NCBI GenBank assembly: GCA_016780605.1
Contig: JADHLS010000134.1
Span: 1 to 9,743 of the forward strand
Direction: 5' to 3'
DNA from: Reyranella sp.
GTDB taxonomy: Bacteria > Pseudomonadota > Alphaproteobacteria > Reyranellales > Reyranellaceae
DNA length: 9,743 nt
Under the pieces are notes generated by a model. That model was given only the letters and a program-made list of their open reading frames with translations. It ran no database searches and was not told the DNA's origin. A program made the position numbers and the translations under genes. Positions 1 to 6,011 of this stretch are shown in pieces (within the stretch, counting starts at the first letter, position 1; every line of letters starts with the position of its first letter).

Positions 1-492
1 GACAACGTGCTGTTCCCGTTCCGGGCCGCCGATCGCGGCACCAGGGCGACCGACGCCGCGACCGTGGCGCGTGCCGCAAGCCTGCTCGATGAAGTCGGAC
101 TGAAGGGCTTTCACGGCCACAAGCCGCGCCAGCTCTCGGGGGGCATGCGCCAGCGCGTCGCGATCTGCCGGGCGCTGGTCTACGAACCCGATCTCCTGCT
201 GATGGATGAGCCTTTCAGCGCGCTCGATGCCATCACACGCGACGAGATGAACCTGGTGCTGATGAAGATGTGGGAGGAGCACCATCGCACCGCGCTCTTC
301 GTCACCCATTCGATCCGCGAGGCCGTCTATCTCGCCGACCGCGTGCTGGTGATGAGCCGTAGGCCCGGCCGCATCATCGAGGATATTCGCATCCCCTTCG
401 CCCGCCCGCGCGGCCTGGAGATCGGCGAGACCGTGGAGTTCAACGAGATCTGTGGCCATCTCCGCGCCAAGATCCAGCACGGGCCGCAGTGA
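1..492 (+). CDS. ABC transporter ATP-binding protein, NitT/TauT (SsuB/TauB-like) type, 5'-truncated
   Basis: This is the ATPase subunit that powers a small-molecule importer at the cytoplasmic face of the inner membrane. The reading frame is open from base 1, so the N-terminus with the Walker A motif and Q-loop lies upstream of the window; 163 residues are visible. In order one sees the ABC signature LSGGMRQR (about 138-161), Walker B LLLMDEPF followed by the D-loop SALD (about 196-231), and the H-loop histidine in FVTHSIREA (about 298-324). The short C-terminus without a regulatory domain, and the phrase SIREAVYLADRVLVMSRRPGRI, match the nitrate/sulfonate/taurine/pyrimidine-precursor class (seen in sequence, family from knowledge). 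The stop TGA is at 490-492. Two permease genes follow on the same strand, so it belongs to that operon. The substrate cannot be told from this subunit. Confidence 0.95.
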   Translation, partial: DNVLFPFRAADRGTRATDAATVARAASLLDEVGLKGFHGHKPRQLSGGMRQRVAICRALVYEPDLLLMDEPFSALDAITRDEMNLVLMKMWEEHHRTALFVTHSIREAVYLADRVLVMSRRPGRIIEDIRIPFARPRGLEIGETVEFNEICGHLRAKIQHGPQ

Positions 493-494
493 GG

Positions 495-662
495 ATGCTC
501 GCGTTCAACCTGCGACTCGCTCATTGGAGCGCGGACCTCCAGGTCCGCATCATGGTCATGCTCTTCCGGACCGCGCGGCTCTGGCGCGCTCATGAGCATG
601 AGCGAGCGGGACGCTCGCGGTCCGGAAGACATGAGCGGACCTGGAGGTCCGCGCTCCGATGA
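495..662 (+). CDS. Possible short ORF (55 codons) spanning the inverted repeat
   Basis: An ATG at 495, two bases after the ATPase stop, opens a frame that runs through the whole 520-663 repeat. It ends at TGA 660-662, overlapping the permease start ATG at 659 (ATGA). The product would begin MLAFNLRLAHWSADLQ and be rich in Arg, with no recognisable domain. GAGG directly abuts the ATG, which is too close to be a good ribosome binding site. It is probably not a functional protein. It may be translated as a leader that carries ribosomes from the ATPase stop to the permease start, or it may be a remnant of an older permease N-terminus interrupted by the repeat. Both readings are inference; only the open frame and the overlap are seen. 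Confidence 0.2.
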   Translation: MLAFNLRLAHWSADLQVRIMVMLFRTARLWRAHEHERAGRSRSGRHERTWRSALR

Positions 663-663
663 G
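520..663. repeat. Nested inverted-repeat element (about 144 bp) between ATPase and permease genes
   Basis: The two ends, 520-548 and 635-663, are inverted copies of 29 bp with a single mismatch (T525 against the base pairing at 658). Each arm is itself a palindrome, GCGGACCT-CC-AGGTCCGC at 531-548 and its counterpart at 635-652. Inside them a second pair, 556-575 (TCATGCTCTTCCGGACCGCG) and 616-634, is complementary apart from a one-base bulge. A tight hairpin, 602-608 with 612-618 around loop GGA, sits near the centre. The right arm includes the start codon of the permease gene. The structure resembles the small dispersed intergenic palindromes (REP/MITE-like) of alphaproteobacterial genomes; I recall similar GGACCTCCAGGTCC elements from such genomes but cannot verify it here. 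No transposase or target-site duplication is seen. Confidence 0.85.
643..647 (+). promoter_or_regulatory. Candidate Shine-Dalgarno of the first permease, inside the repeat arm
   Basis: GGAGG lies 11 nt upstream of the ATG at 659. It is the best anti-16S match in front of this start. It is part of the CTGGAGGTCC palindrome of the repeat's right arm, so it could be sequestered when the repeat RNA folds. The spacing is slightly long. Seen in sequence; function inferred. Confidence 0.4.
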
Positions 664-1411
664 TGACCGCCTTCGCCCATTCGTCCTGCCAGCCACCTTC
701 GGGGCCGCGCTGATTCTGCTTTGGCAGGCGCTGGTAGTGATCTTCGGCTACCCCAAGGTGATCCTGCCCGCGCCGTCGGACATCTGGGCGGTGCTGCTCG
801 ATGAACTGCCCACGATCTGGCAACAGACCGTGCCCACGGTGCGAGACACGTTGGCGGGCTTTGCCATCGCCACCGTCTTCGGCGTCGGCCTGGCCGCCCT
901 GCTGAGCTTCAGCCGCCTGCTGCGCGATGCGATCTATCCCCTGGTCATCGTCATCCAGCTCGTCCCGAAGATCGCCTGGACGCCGCTCTTCATCGTCTGG
1001 GTCGGCATCGGCTGGCAATCGCGGCTCACCGTGGCGGCCTTCATCGCCTTCTTCCCGATCTTCATCGCCATGATGGCGGGCCTCGAATCGACCGACCGCT
1101 CGCTGGTGCGGCTGTGCCGCGGCCTGACGGCGAGCCCCTGGCGCACCTTCTGGCTGGTCCGCCTGCCCGCCTCGGTGCCCTATCTCTTTGCCGGGCTGAA
1201 GATCGCCATCACCTTGGCCGTGATCGGCGTCATCGTCGCCGAGTTCATCTCCTCGTCGGAGGGGCTCGGCTTTCTTATCCTGAAGGCCGCGGCCCTCCTG
1301 CGCACCGATCTGATCCTGGCGGCCATCGCCGTGCTCTGCGTCGTCGGACTTGTCTGCTACGGCGCGGTGCATGCCGGCGAGCTCGCCGTGCGTCGCTGGC
1401 AGGGCGAATGA
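659..1411 (+). CDS. ABC transporter permease, NitT/TauT type (first of two)
   Basis: This is an inner-membrane channel subunit of 250 residues, the usual size for SsuC/TauC-like permeases (BPD_transp_1 fold). A first hydrophobic helix covers about residues 8-30. It is followed by the family hallmark ILPAPSDIWAVL, then about five more membrane helices. The cytoplasmic coupling (EAA) loop lies around LCRGLTASPWRTFWLVRLPASVPYLFAGL, with the conserved G and the LP pair that dock on the ATPase. The hallmark LVPKIAWTPLFIVWVGIG precedes it. ATG 659 is chosen because the N-terminus starts the usual short tail before helix 1. The start lies within the right arm of the 520-663 repeat, with GGAGG at 643-647. 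The stop TGA (1409-1411) overlaps the next start. It probably pairs with the second permease as a heterodimer. Substrate unknown. Confidence 0.93.
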   Translation: MSDRLRPFVLPATFGAALILLWQALVVIFGYPKVILPAPSDIWAVLLDELPTIWQQTVPTVRDTLAGFAIATVFGVGLAALLSFSRLLRDAIYPLVIVIQLVPKIAWTPLFIVWVGIGWQSRLTVAAFIAFFPIFIAMMAGLESTDRSLVRLCRGLTASPWRTFWLVRLPASVPYLFAGLKIAITLAVIGVIVAEFISSSEGLGFLILKAAALLRTDLILAAIAVLCVVGLVCYGAVHAGELAVRRWQGE

Positions 1412-2220
1412 CCGACATCGGCCTGCCTCTCGCCCGGCCCGCGAGCTACGACCTCGCCGGCCTCGGCCGTTTCCTGGTGCGCACGATCGCACCGCCCGCC
1501 ATCGCGGCCGGCCTGTTGCTCGTCGTCTGGGAGCTTTTAAGCCGCAACGGCGTGCTGAGTGCGCGTCTCCTGCCCGCTCCCAGCAAGGTCTACGACACGC
1601 TCATCCGCTCGATCGGCATCCTGATGGAACAGGCGCAGCCCACCCTGTGGGGCGCCGTCGCCGGCATCGTGCTCGCCGCCCTGCTCGGCATTGCGCTCGG
1701 CGCCGCCGTCTCCTACTCGCGCACGCTGATGCAGACGATCTATCCCACCATCGTCTTCTTCCAGCTGATCCCCAAGGTGGCGCTGGCGCCGGTGTTCCTG
1801 TTGTGGTTCGGCACCGGCATCGAGGCCAACATCGTCTTCTCGGTGTTCATCGCCTTCTTCCCCGTCGTAGTGGCGACCATCACCGGCCTGCAGGCGGCGC
1901 CGGCCGGCTACGAACGGCTGTGCCGCAGCCTGATGATGTCGCGGCCAAAGATGTTCCTGACGGTCAAGCTGCCGTTCGCCCTGCCGCATATCTTCGCCGG
2001 GCTGCGTATCGGCGTGACCTTCGCTGTGATCGGCGTCGTGCTGGGCGAGTTCATCACGGCCCAGACCGGCCTGGGCTACATCATCCTGTTCTCGGCCAAC
2101 AACTTCGAGACCGCGCTGTTGCTCGCCGCCATCCTGATGCTGTGCGGCGTCGGCATCGTGCTGTTCGCGTTCTTCCTCGCCCTCGAGGCCTTGGTCACGC
2201 GCCTCTACGACAGCCGCTAA
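1408..2220 (+). CDS. ABC transporter permease, NitT/TauT type (second of two)
   Basis: This is the second inner-membrane permease subunit, 270 residues from ATG 1408. That start overlaps the preceding stop as ATGA, which indicates translational coupling; the frame is open further upstream, but that extension overlaps the first permease gene. It is a clear paralogue of its neighbour. Compare LLPAPSKVYDTL with ILPAPSDIWAVL, LIPKVALAPVFLLWFGTG with LVPKIAWTPLFIVWVGIG, and the coupling loop YERLCRSLMMSRPKMFLTVKLPFALPHIFAGL with its equivalent. About six membrane helices are visible, with the first at residues 28-45 after a longer cytoplasmic tail. Two different permeases in one operon suggest a heterodimeric channel, whereas many members of the family use one homodimeric permease. 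The stop TAA (2218-2220) overlaps the stop of the convergent DUF1194 gene. Confidence 0.93.
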   Translation: MTDIGLPLARPASYDLAGLGRFLVRTIAPPAIAAGLLLVVWELLSRNGVLSARLLPAPSKVYDTLIRSIGILMEQAQPTLWGAVAGIVLAALLGIALGAAVSYSRTLMQTIYPTIVFFQLIPKVALAPVFLLWFGTGIEANIVFSVFIAFFPVVVATITGLQAAPAGYERLCRSLMMSRPKMFLTVKLPFALPHIFAGLRIGVTFAVIGVVLGEFITAQTGLGYIILFSANNFETALLLAAILMLCGVGIVLFAFFLALEALVTRLYDSR

Positions 2221-2966
2221 TCGAACGGCATCGCCGCGAGCTGCGGCCCGGGCAGGCCGGCGATCTCGCGGATCAGCTTCTTGGTCAGCGCCCGACCGAA
2301 GGATTCATGGCTTTCGGCCACGACAGTGAAGGCGCCGAAGCCGCCGATGACGTTGTCCTGGAAATACTTCTCCAGGCCGCCGGGCGGGTTGGTGTGCTCG
2401 GGGCGGAAGGATTCGGCGATCGGCGTCAGGATCACCAGGGCGTTGATGGTGATGCCCTTGGCCAGCGCCTCGTCTCGCGCTTCGGTCACCAGGCGCCCGG
2501 AGTTGTTGTTGCCGTCGCCCGAGATGTCGATGACGCGCCGTTCGGCACGATGCGGCGATTGCTCGAGATGGGATACAGAGAAGTCGATGGCGTCGCTGAT
2601 CGACGTGCTGCCGGCGAAAGAGCGCGGCGCCTCGACCAACCGATCACCAAAGCTGCGCGCCGATCCCCCATCGGAGATCACCGTCCAATCGACCACGACC
2701 GCGCGCATGCCGCTGGTCGCCCATTCGAGGAAGCAGACGGCAATGCGCCCATTGGGACCGGCGGTGATGGCCTTCACCACTTCCGGATTGGAGATCGCGG
2801 CGGCCGCGCCCTCACGCTGCAGCTTGAACTTGGGTTCGGTGACGCTGCGCGACACGTCGGCTGCCAGCACCAGCAGGAGGTCGACCGGCTCGGCCCGGGC
2901 CGCCGGCGCCGCCAGCATCAGGGCCAGTCCGAGTAGCGCCATCATCTGTCGCATCGCCGCTGTCAT
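2217..2966 (-). CDS. DUF1194 family secreted protein with von Willebrand factor A-like fold
   Basis: The protein has 249 residues and no established biochemical role. Residues 1-25 form a signal peptide (hydrophobic LLGLALMLAAPAARA, cleavage probably after ARA), so it is exported. The mature part looks like a vWA domain with a metal-ion-dependent adhesion site: DVSRS at 37-41, the Thr/Ser of GSTSISDAI at 119-126, and DISGDG at 147-152. Conserved DUF1194 features such as the phrase following SGDGNNNSGR are present (family from knowledge). The start at 2966 is favoured by GAGGA ending 8 bases upstream; an in-frame ATG four codons later (2954) would also give a good signal peptide. Its stop TAG (2217-2219) overlaps the permease stop. 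It lies 92 bp downstream of the amidohydrolase gene on the same strand and may share its transcript. Confidence 0.9.
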   Translation of the reverse strand: MTAAMRQMMALLGLALMLAAPAARAEPVDLLLVLAADVSRSVTEPKFKLQREGAAAAISNPEVVKAITAGPNGRIAVCFLEWATSGMRAVVVDWTVISDGGSARSFGDRLVEAPRSFAGSTSISDAIDFSVSHLEQSPHRAERRVIDISGDGNNNSGRLVTEARDEALAKGITINALVILTPIAESFRPEHTNPPGGLEKYFQDNVIGGFGAFTVVAESHESFGRALTKKLIREIAGLPGPQLAAMPFD

Positions 2967-3058
2967 GTGTCGATCCTCGATTAGGTCGCCTCTCGACGGT
3001 GGTCATTCGCGCGGCCTCTGGCAAGGGCACTGCGACGCATGCCTGCCCTCAACGTCCA

Positions 3059-4126
3059 TTAGCCCCTGGACGGCAGCGAAATACCGAACGCCGCCAGGCC
3101 ATTTTCGTAGGCGATCGCCTTCTGCCGGGGCGCGGCAAGCGTCGACAGCGCCTGGAGGTTCTCCTCTGGGGACGGCCATGTCGTCTTGTCCAGGACATCA
3201 TCCGCCACATGTGGGCGAAAGAATGGATGGTCGGTGCCGAACATGATCTTGCCGGGATCGGCAAACGCTTCCAGCGCCGCCAAGGCTGGACCGTGATAGG
3301 CGATCGAATCGTACCAGCATTGGCGCAGGTAGTGGCTGGGTGGCTTGGGCAGACCGAAGTCCTTGGAGATGTCGTTCTTCACGCAGGAATCCAGGCGGCC
3401 CGCGAGGTAGGGCAGCGTACCGCCCGCATGGGCGATCAGCAGCTTCAGACCGGGATGGCGCGCCAGCGTCCCACGCAGGATCAGCAGCGATACCGCAATC
3501 GAGGTTTCGAAGGTGAATCCCAGCGCCAGCATCATGGCATGGCCGGTGTCGGGGAACAGGCCGTGGCCGATGCCGTAGTGCGGATGGATGAACACGAACA
3601 GGCCTGCGTCGGCCGCGGCTTTCCAGATCGGCTCGAAATCCGGATCGTCCAGTCCGCGGCCGCGGCCGGCCGAGCCGATGATGACACCGCGCATGTGCGG
3701 ATGTCCGGCGATGCGTCTCAGCTCGGCCGCGCAGGTCTCCGGCCGCTGCAGCGCCAGCACACCGAAGCCCAGCAACCGGCCTGCCGACGCTGCGCAGATG
3801 GCTTCCAGGTCGTCGTTCAATTGCGCGGCAAGACCGGGCGCCTCGTCGGGCTCGACGAAATCGATCCAGGGATTGGCCGAGCTCACCACCGACACCGCGA
3901 TACCGTGATGATCCATGAAGGCGAGCTTGCGCTTGACCTGATGGAACTCCCCACCGATCGGCCGACCGGCCGAGGTCGACTGGTCGGCCTCCTCGTCGGG
4001 CAGGATGATCAGCCGCTCACCGCCGGAGCGCGAGACGATGCGCGGAATCTTGGTTCGCCGCCGCAGCAATTCGACGTAGCGCGGCAGGTACATGTGGGTG
4101 TGGACGTCGATCAGCGGCAGAGCCAT
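3059..4126 (-). CDS. Amidohydrolase (amidohydrolase_2, ACMSD-like) metal-dependent decarboxylase/hydrolase
   Basis: This is a 355-residue TIM-barrel enzyme of the aminocarboxymuconate-semialdehyde decarboxylase / gamma-resorcylate decarboxylase type, predicted cytosolic and binding a divalent metal. The visible metal and active-site residues are HTH at 9-11, HPHYGIGH with His181 and His183, His233 in IAHAGG, and Asp299-His300 in FGTDHPFF. Family members decarboxylate or hydrolyse aromatic or unsaturated carboxylic acids; the actual substrate is not readable here. The start at 4126 is the only possible one. The frame is closed at 4154-4156 by the TGA of the upstream lyase gene, and the nine codons between contain no ATG, GTG or TTG. 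No clear ribosome binding site precedes it, so translation probably depends on coupling to the lyase gene 27 nt upstream. It forms an operon with that gene under the divergent LysR regulator. Confidence 0.92.
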   Translation of the reverse strand: MALPLIDVHTHMYLPRYVELLRRRTKIPRIVSRSGGERLIILPDEEADQSTSAGRPIGGEFHQVKRKLAFMDHHGIAVSVVSSANPWIDFVEPDEAPGLAAQLNDDLEAICAASAGRLLGFGVLALQRPETCAAELRRIAGHPHMRGVIIGSAGRGRGLDDPDFEPIWKAAADAGLFVFIHPHYGIGHGLFPDTGHAMMLALGFTFETSIAVSLLILRGTLARHPGLKLLIAHAGGTLPYLAGRLDSCVKNDISKDFGLPKPPSHYLRQCWYDSIAYHGPALAALEAFADPGKIMFGTDHPFFRPHVADDVLDKTTWPSPEENLQALSTLAAPRQKAIAYENGLAAFGISLPSRG

Positions 4127-4153
4127 GACCGCGGGGAAGCAAGGCCCGGGCCA

Positions 4154-4978
4154 TCATGATTCCGCTGCTGCAAACATCTTGCGCAGTGGCGGCATGGGTG
4201 TGATCTGCTGCATCCAGGCGAGCGAGCCCTGCTCCTTCATCGCCTTGGCCGCATCGATGAAGGCGGCCAGCGCGAGACGGTTGAGCGCGCCACCGACGCT
4301 GATGCGCTTGGCTGCCGCCGCCGCCACGTCGGCCGCGGTAAGCCCGGGCTCCAACCAACCGGTGACGACATTCAATGGCCGATCGACCGCTTCGACGACG
4401 GCGCGGATTTCGGCGACCGTGCGCAGCCCGGGAGCGTAGAGCACCTCGGCGCCGGCCGCGGCATAGGCCTTCAGGCGGCGGATGGTGTCGGCCATGTCGT
4501 TGCGCCCGCGGATCAGGTTCTCCGCCCGCGCCGTCAGCACGAACGGACCGGGCAGGCCCTTGACCACCTCGACTGCCGCCTTGACCCGCGCCACCGACAG
4601 ATCGAAGTCGTAAATAGGCACCTTGTCGTCGTTCGAGTAATCCTCGATCGAACCGCCGGCCAGGCCGGCCGCGGCCGCCATGCGGATCGTCTCGGCCGCT
4701 GCCGCCGGCTCGTGGGCGAAACAGTTCTCGAGGTCCGCATTCACCGGGAGGTCGGTCGCCGCGACGATGTCGCGGGCGTTGGCGAGCACCTCCTCGCGCG
4801 TCACACCTCTGCGGCCCAAGATGTTGGCGACGCCGAGACTGGTCGTCGCCAGCGCCTCATAGCCCAGCGCCGCCAGGATCTTGGCGGTGCCGCCGTCCCA
4901 CGGGTTGGGAATGAGGAAGCATCCGGGCCGTTGGTGCAGGGCGCGGAATGCTGCCGCCTTCTCCGCCTGGCTACGCAT
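4154..4978 (-). CDS. Isocitrate lyase / PEP mutase superfamily protein
   Basis: A 274-residue cytosolic TIM-barrel enzyme of the PEP mutase-like group (PF13714 type), which makes or breaks C-C or C-P bonds next to a carboxylate. Visible features are the N-terminal PNPWDGGTAKIL, then TSLGVANILGRRG, the Mg-binding region NADLENCF (80-87), SIEDYSND (110-117) and LTARAENLIRG (148-158). The lyase signature K-[KR]-C-G-H expected after the SIED strand is absent, so it is neither a true isocitrate nor methylisocitrate lyase. Relatives include oxaloacetate decarboxylases, phosphonopyruvate hydrolase and many uncharacterised proteins. The start is set at ATG 4978 because AAAGGAG sits 7 nt upstream; a GTG at 5005 is also in frame but would place that ribosome binding site inside the coding region. 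It is divergent from the LysR gene and first in an operon with the amidohydrolase. Confidence 0.9.
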   Translation of the reverse strand: MRSQAEKAAAFRALHQRPGCFLIPNPWDGGTAKILAALGYEALATTSLGVANILGRRGVTREEVLANARDIVAATDLPVNADLENCFAHEPAAAAETIRMAAAAGLAGGSIEDYSNDDKVPIYDFDLSVARVKAAVEVVKGLPGPFVLTARAENLIRGRNDMADTIRRLKAYAAAGAEVLYAPGLRTVAEIRAVVEAVDRPLNVVTGWLEPGLTAADVAAAAAKRISVGGALNRLALAAFIDAAKAMKEQGSLAWMQQITPMPPLRKMFAAAES

Positions 4979-5075
4979 GTCGGGTCTCCTTTCGATGATC
5001 GACACCCACAGTCGGCGGGAGACGCCGTTTTGTCGAATGCATAGTATTGACCATCATCATCAGGAAATCGGATCG
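4979..5075. promoter_or_regulatory. Divergent promoter region between lyase operon and LysR gene
   Basis: The 97 bp between the two start codons must hold both promoters. An imperfect dyad, GTCGAAT-N7-ATTGAC, lies at 5032-5051 in a locally AT-richer stretch that also includes ATGCAT at 5037-5042. This is the position expected for a LysR-type operator that represses its own gene and activates the divergent one. It does not give a clean T-N11-A box. I could not pick convincing -35/-10 pairs on either strand. Confidence 0.4.
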
Positions 5076-5999
5076 ATGGACATCGCCAGCCTGGAAACCT
5101 TCGTCGCCATCGCCGAGCTGGGCGGCTTCACGCGCGCCGGCGCCCGGCTGCACCGCTCGCAGCCCGCCATCAGCCGCCGGTTGGGGTTGCTCGAGCAGGA
5201 GCTTGGCGCCCCGCTGTTCGAGCGCTTGCGCGGCCGCGCGCGCCTCACTGAGGCCGGCCGCGCCTTCCGCCCGCATGCCGAGGCGGCATTGGCGGCGCTG
5301 AAGGATGGCCGTGACGCGGTCCGCGACCTGCAGTCGGGGCTGCGCGGCACGCTTTCGCTGGCGCTGGTCGGCACGCTCGCCGACACGCGCATTCTCGACA
5401 GCCTGCGTCGCTTCCGAAGGCGGGCTCGCGACATCACGCTGGAGCTGCGCACGGCGTCGAGCGCCGAGGTGACCGACCTGGTTCGGCGCGGCGCGGTCAC
5501 GCTCGGCCTGCGCTACGGATCGCCCGAGGGCGACGACCTCGCGGTGCATCCCGCCGGCGAGGAAGCCTTGCTGGTGGTGGCGGCGCCGGGCCATCCACTG
5601 GCCGGTCGGCGACTGCGCGATTCAAGGGCCTTGCGCGGCGAGCGCTGGGTCGGCTTTCCGCCGCTCAGCGGCGATCGCAGCGGCGCGGCCCGGAGCCTAC
5701 AGCAGCTCCTGGTCCGCGCCGGCCTCGACGATGCCGACATCACCCTGATCGACAGCCTGACCGCCCAGAAGCGGCTGGCCCAGGCAGGTTTCGGCCTTGC
5801 CCTGATGCCCGAGAGCAGTGTCCGCGACGAACTGCGCCAAGGGCTGCTTGTCGGCCTCGACGTGCTGCCGATGCGCGCGGTCAATCCAATAACCGCCATC
5901 CATCGCCGCAACGGTTATCTCAGTCCAGCGGCCAAGGCATTGCTGACCCTGCTCGTCAGCCAACCCTTGAAGCCGGCGCGCACACGACGAGCGTGGTGA
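5076..5999 (+). CDS. LysR family transcriptional regulator
   Basis: A 307-residue DNA-binding regulator of the LysR family. The N-terminal winged helix-turn-helix is clear: LETFVAIAELGGFTRAGARL, then SQPAISRRLGLLEQELGAPLFER (about 28-50), and LTEAG at 58-62. A linker helix and a periplasmic-binding-protein-like effector domain follow (about 90-295), including GTLSLALVGT and the motif AGFGLALMPESSV. The start ATG 5076 has AGGAA nine bases upstream and gives the standard LysR N-terminus MDIASLETF; the frame is open further upstream but without family similarity. It is divergent from the lyase-amidohydrolase operon, so by family convention it probably controls that operon in response to a pathway metabolite (inference). 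Its stop is six bases from the stop of the convergent Crp/Fnr gene. Confidence 0.95.
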   Translation: MDIASLETFVAIAELGGFTRAGARLHRSQPAISRRLGLLEQELGAPLFERLRGRARLTEAGRAFRPHAEAALAALKDGRDAVRDLQSGLRGTLSLALVGTLADTRILDSLRRFRRRARDITLELRTASSAEVTDLVRRGAVTLGLRYGSPEGDDLAVHPAGEEALLVVAAPGHPLAGRRLRDSRALRGERWVGFPPLSGDRSGAARSLQQLLVRAGLDDADITLIDSLTAQKRLAQAGFGLALMPESSVRDELRQGLLVGLDVLPMRAVNPITAIHRRNGYLSPAAKALLTLLVSQPLKPARTRRAW

Positions 6000-6011
6000 C
6001 TGAGCTCAGTC
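5998..6011. repeat. 14-bp perfect palindrome across the convergent stop codons
   Basis: GACTGAGCTCAGTC reads the same on both strands. It covers part of the LysR TGA (5997-5999) and all of the Crp/Fnr stop (6006-6008 on the minus strand). The hairpin it could form is short (about five pairs with a four-base loop), without a U-tract, so it would be a weak terminator at best. Chance occurrence is possible. Confidence 0.4.

Noticed and set aside
520..663. A CRISPR array or rho-independent terminator in the ATPase-permease gap
   Set aside because: There are only two inverted arms, not regularly spaced direct repeats. No T-tract follows the hairpins, and the operon continues downstream.
590..1492. 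A 300-codon open frame on the minus strand opposite the first permease
   Set aside because: The translation is dominated by Arg, Gly, Asp and Gln with no domain, while the plus strand encodes a convincing permease. It is an antisense shadow due to high GC.
1350..2936. A long plus-strand open frame (over 500 codons) crossing the second permease and the DUF1194 gene
   Set aside because: It runs in another frame over two well-supported genes, and its residue composition (Arg, His, Ala, Gly) is typical of an out-of-frame GC-rich sequence.
2967..3058. A small gene or terminator between the amidohydrolase and DUF1194 genes
   Set aside because: No open frame with a ribosome binding site and no convincing hairpin with a T-tract was seen in these 92 bases.
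2999..4159. A 386-codon plus-strand open frame opposite the amidohydrolase gene
   Set aside because: The minus-strand product has complete metal ligands and family motifs. The plus-strand product has none.
4979..5005. Starting the lyase at GTG 5005
   Set aside because: AAAGGAG, ideally spaced for ATG 4978, would lie inside the coding region, and the extra nine residues do not resemble family N-termini.
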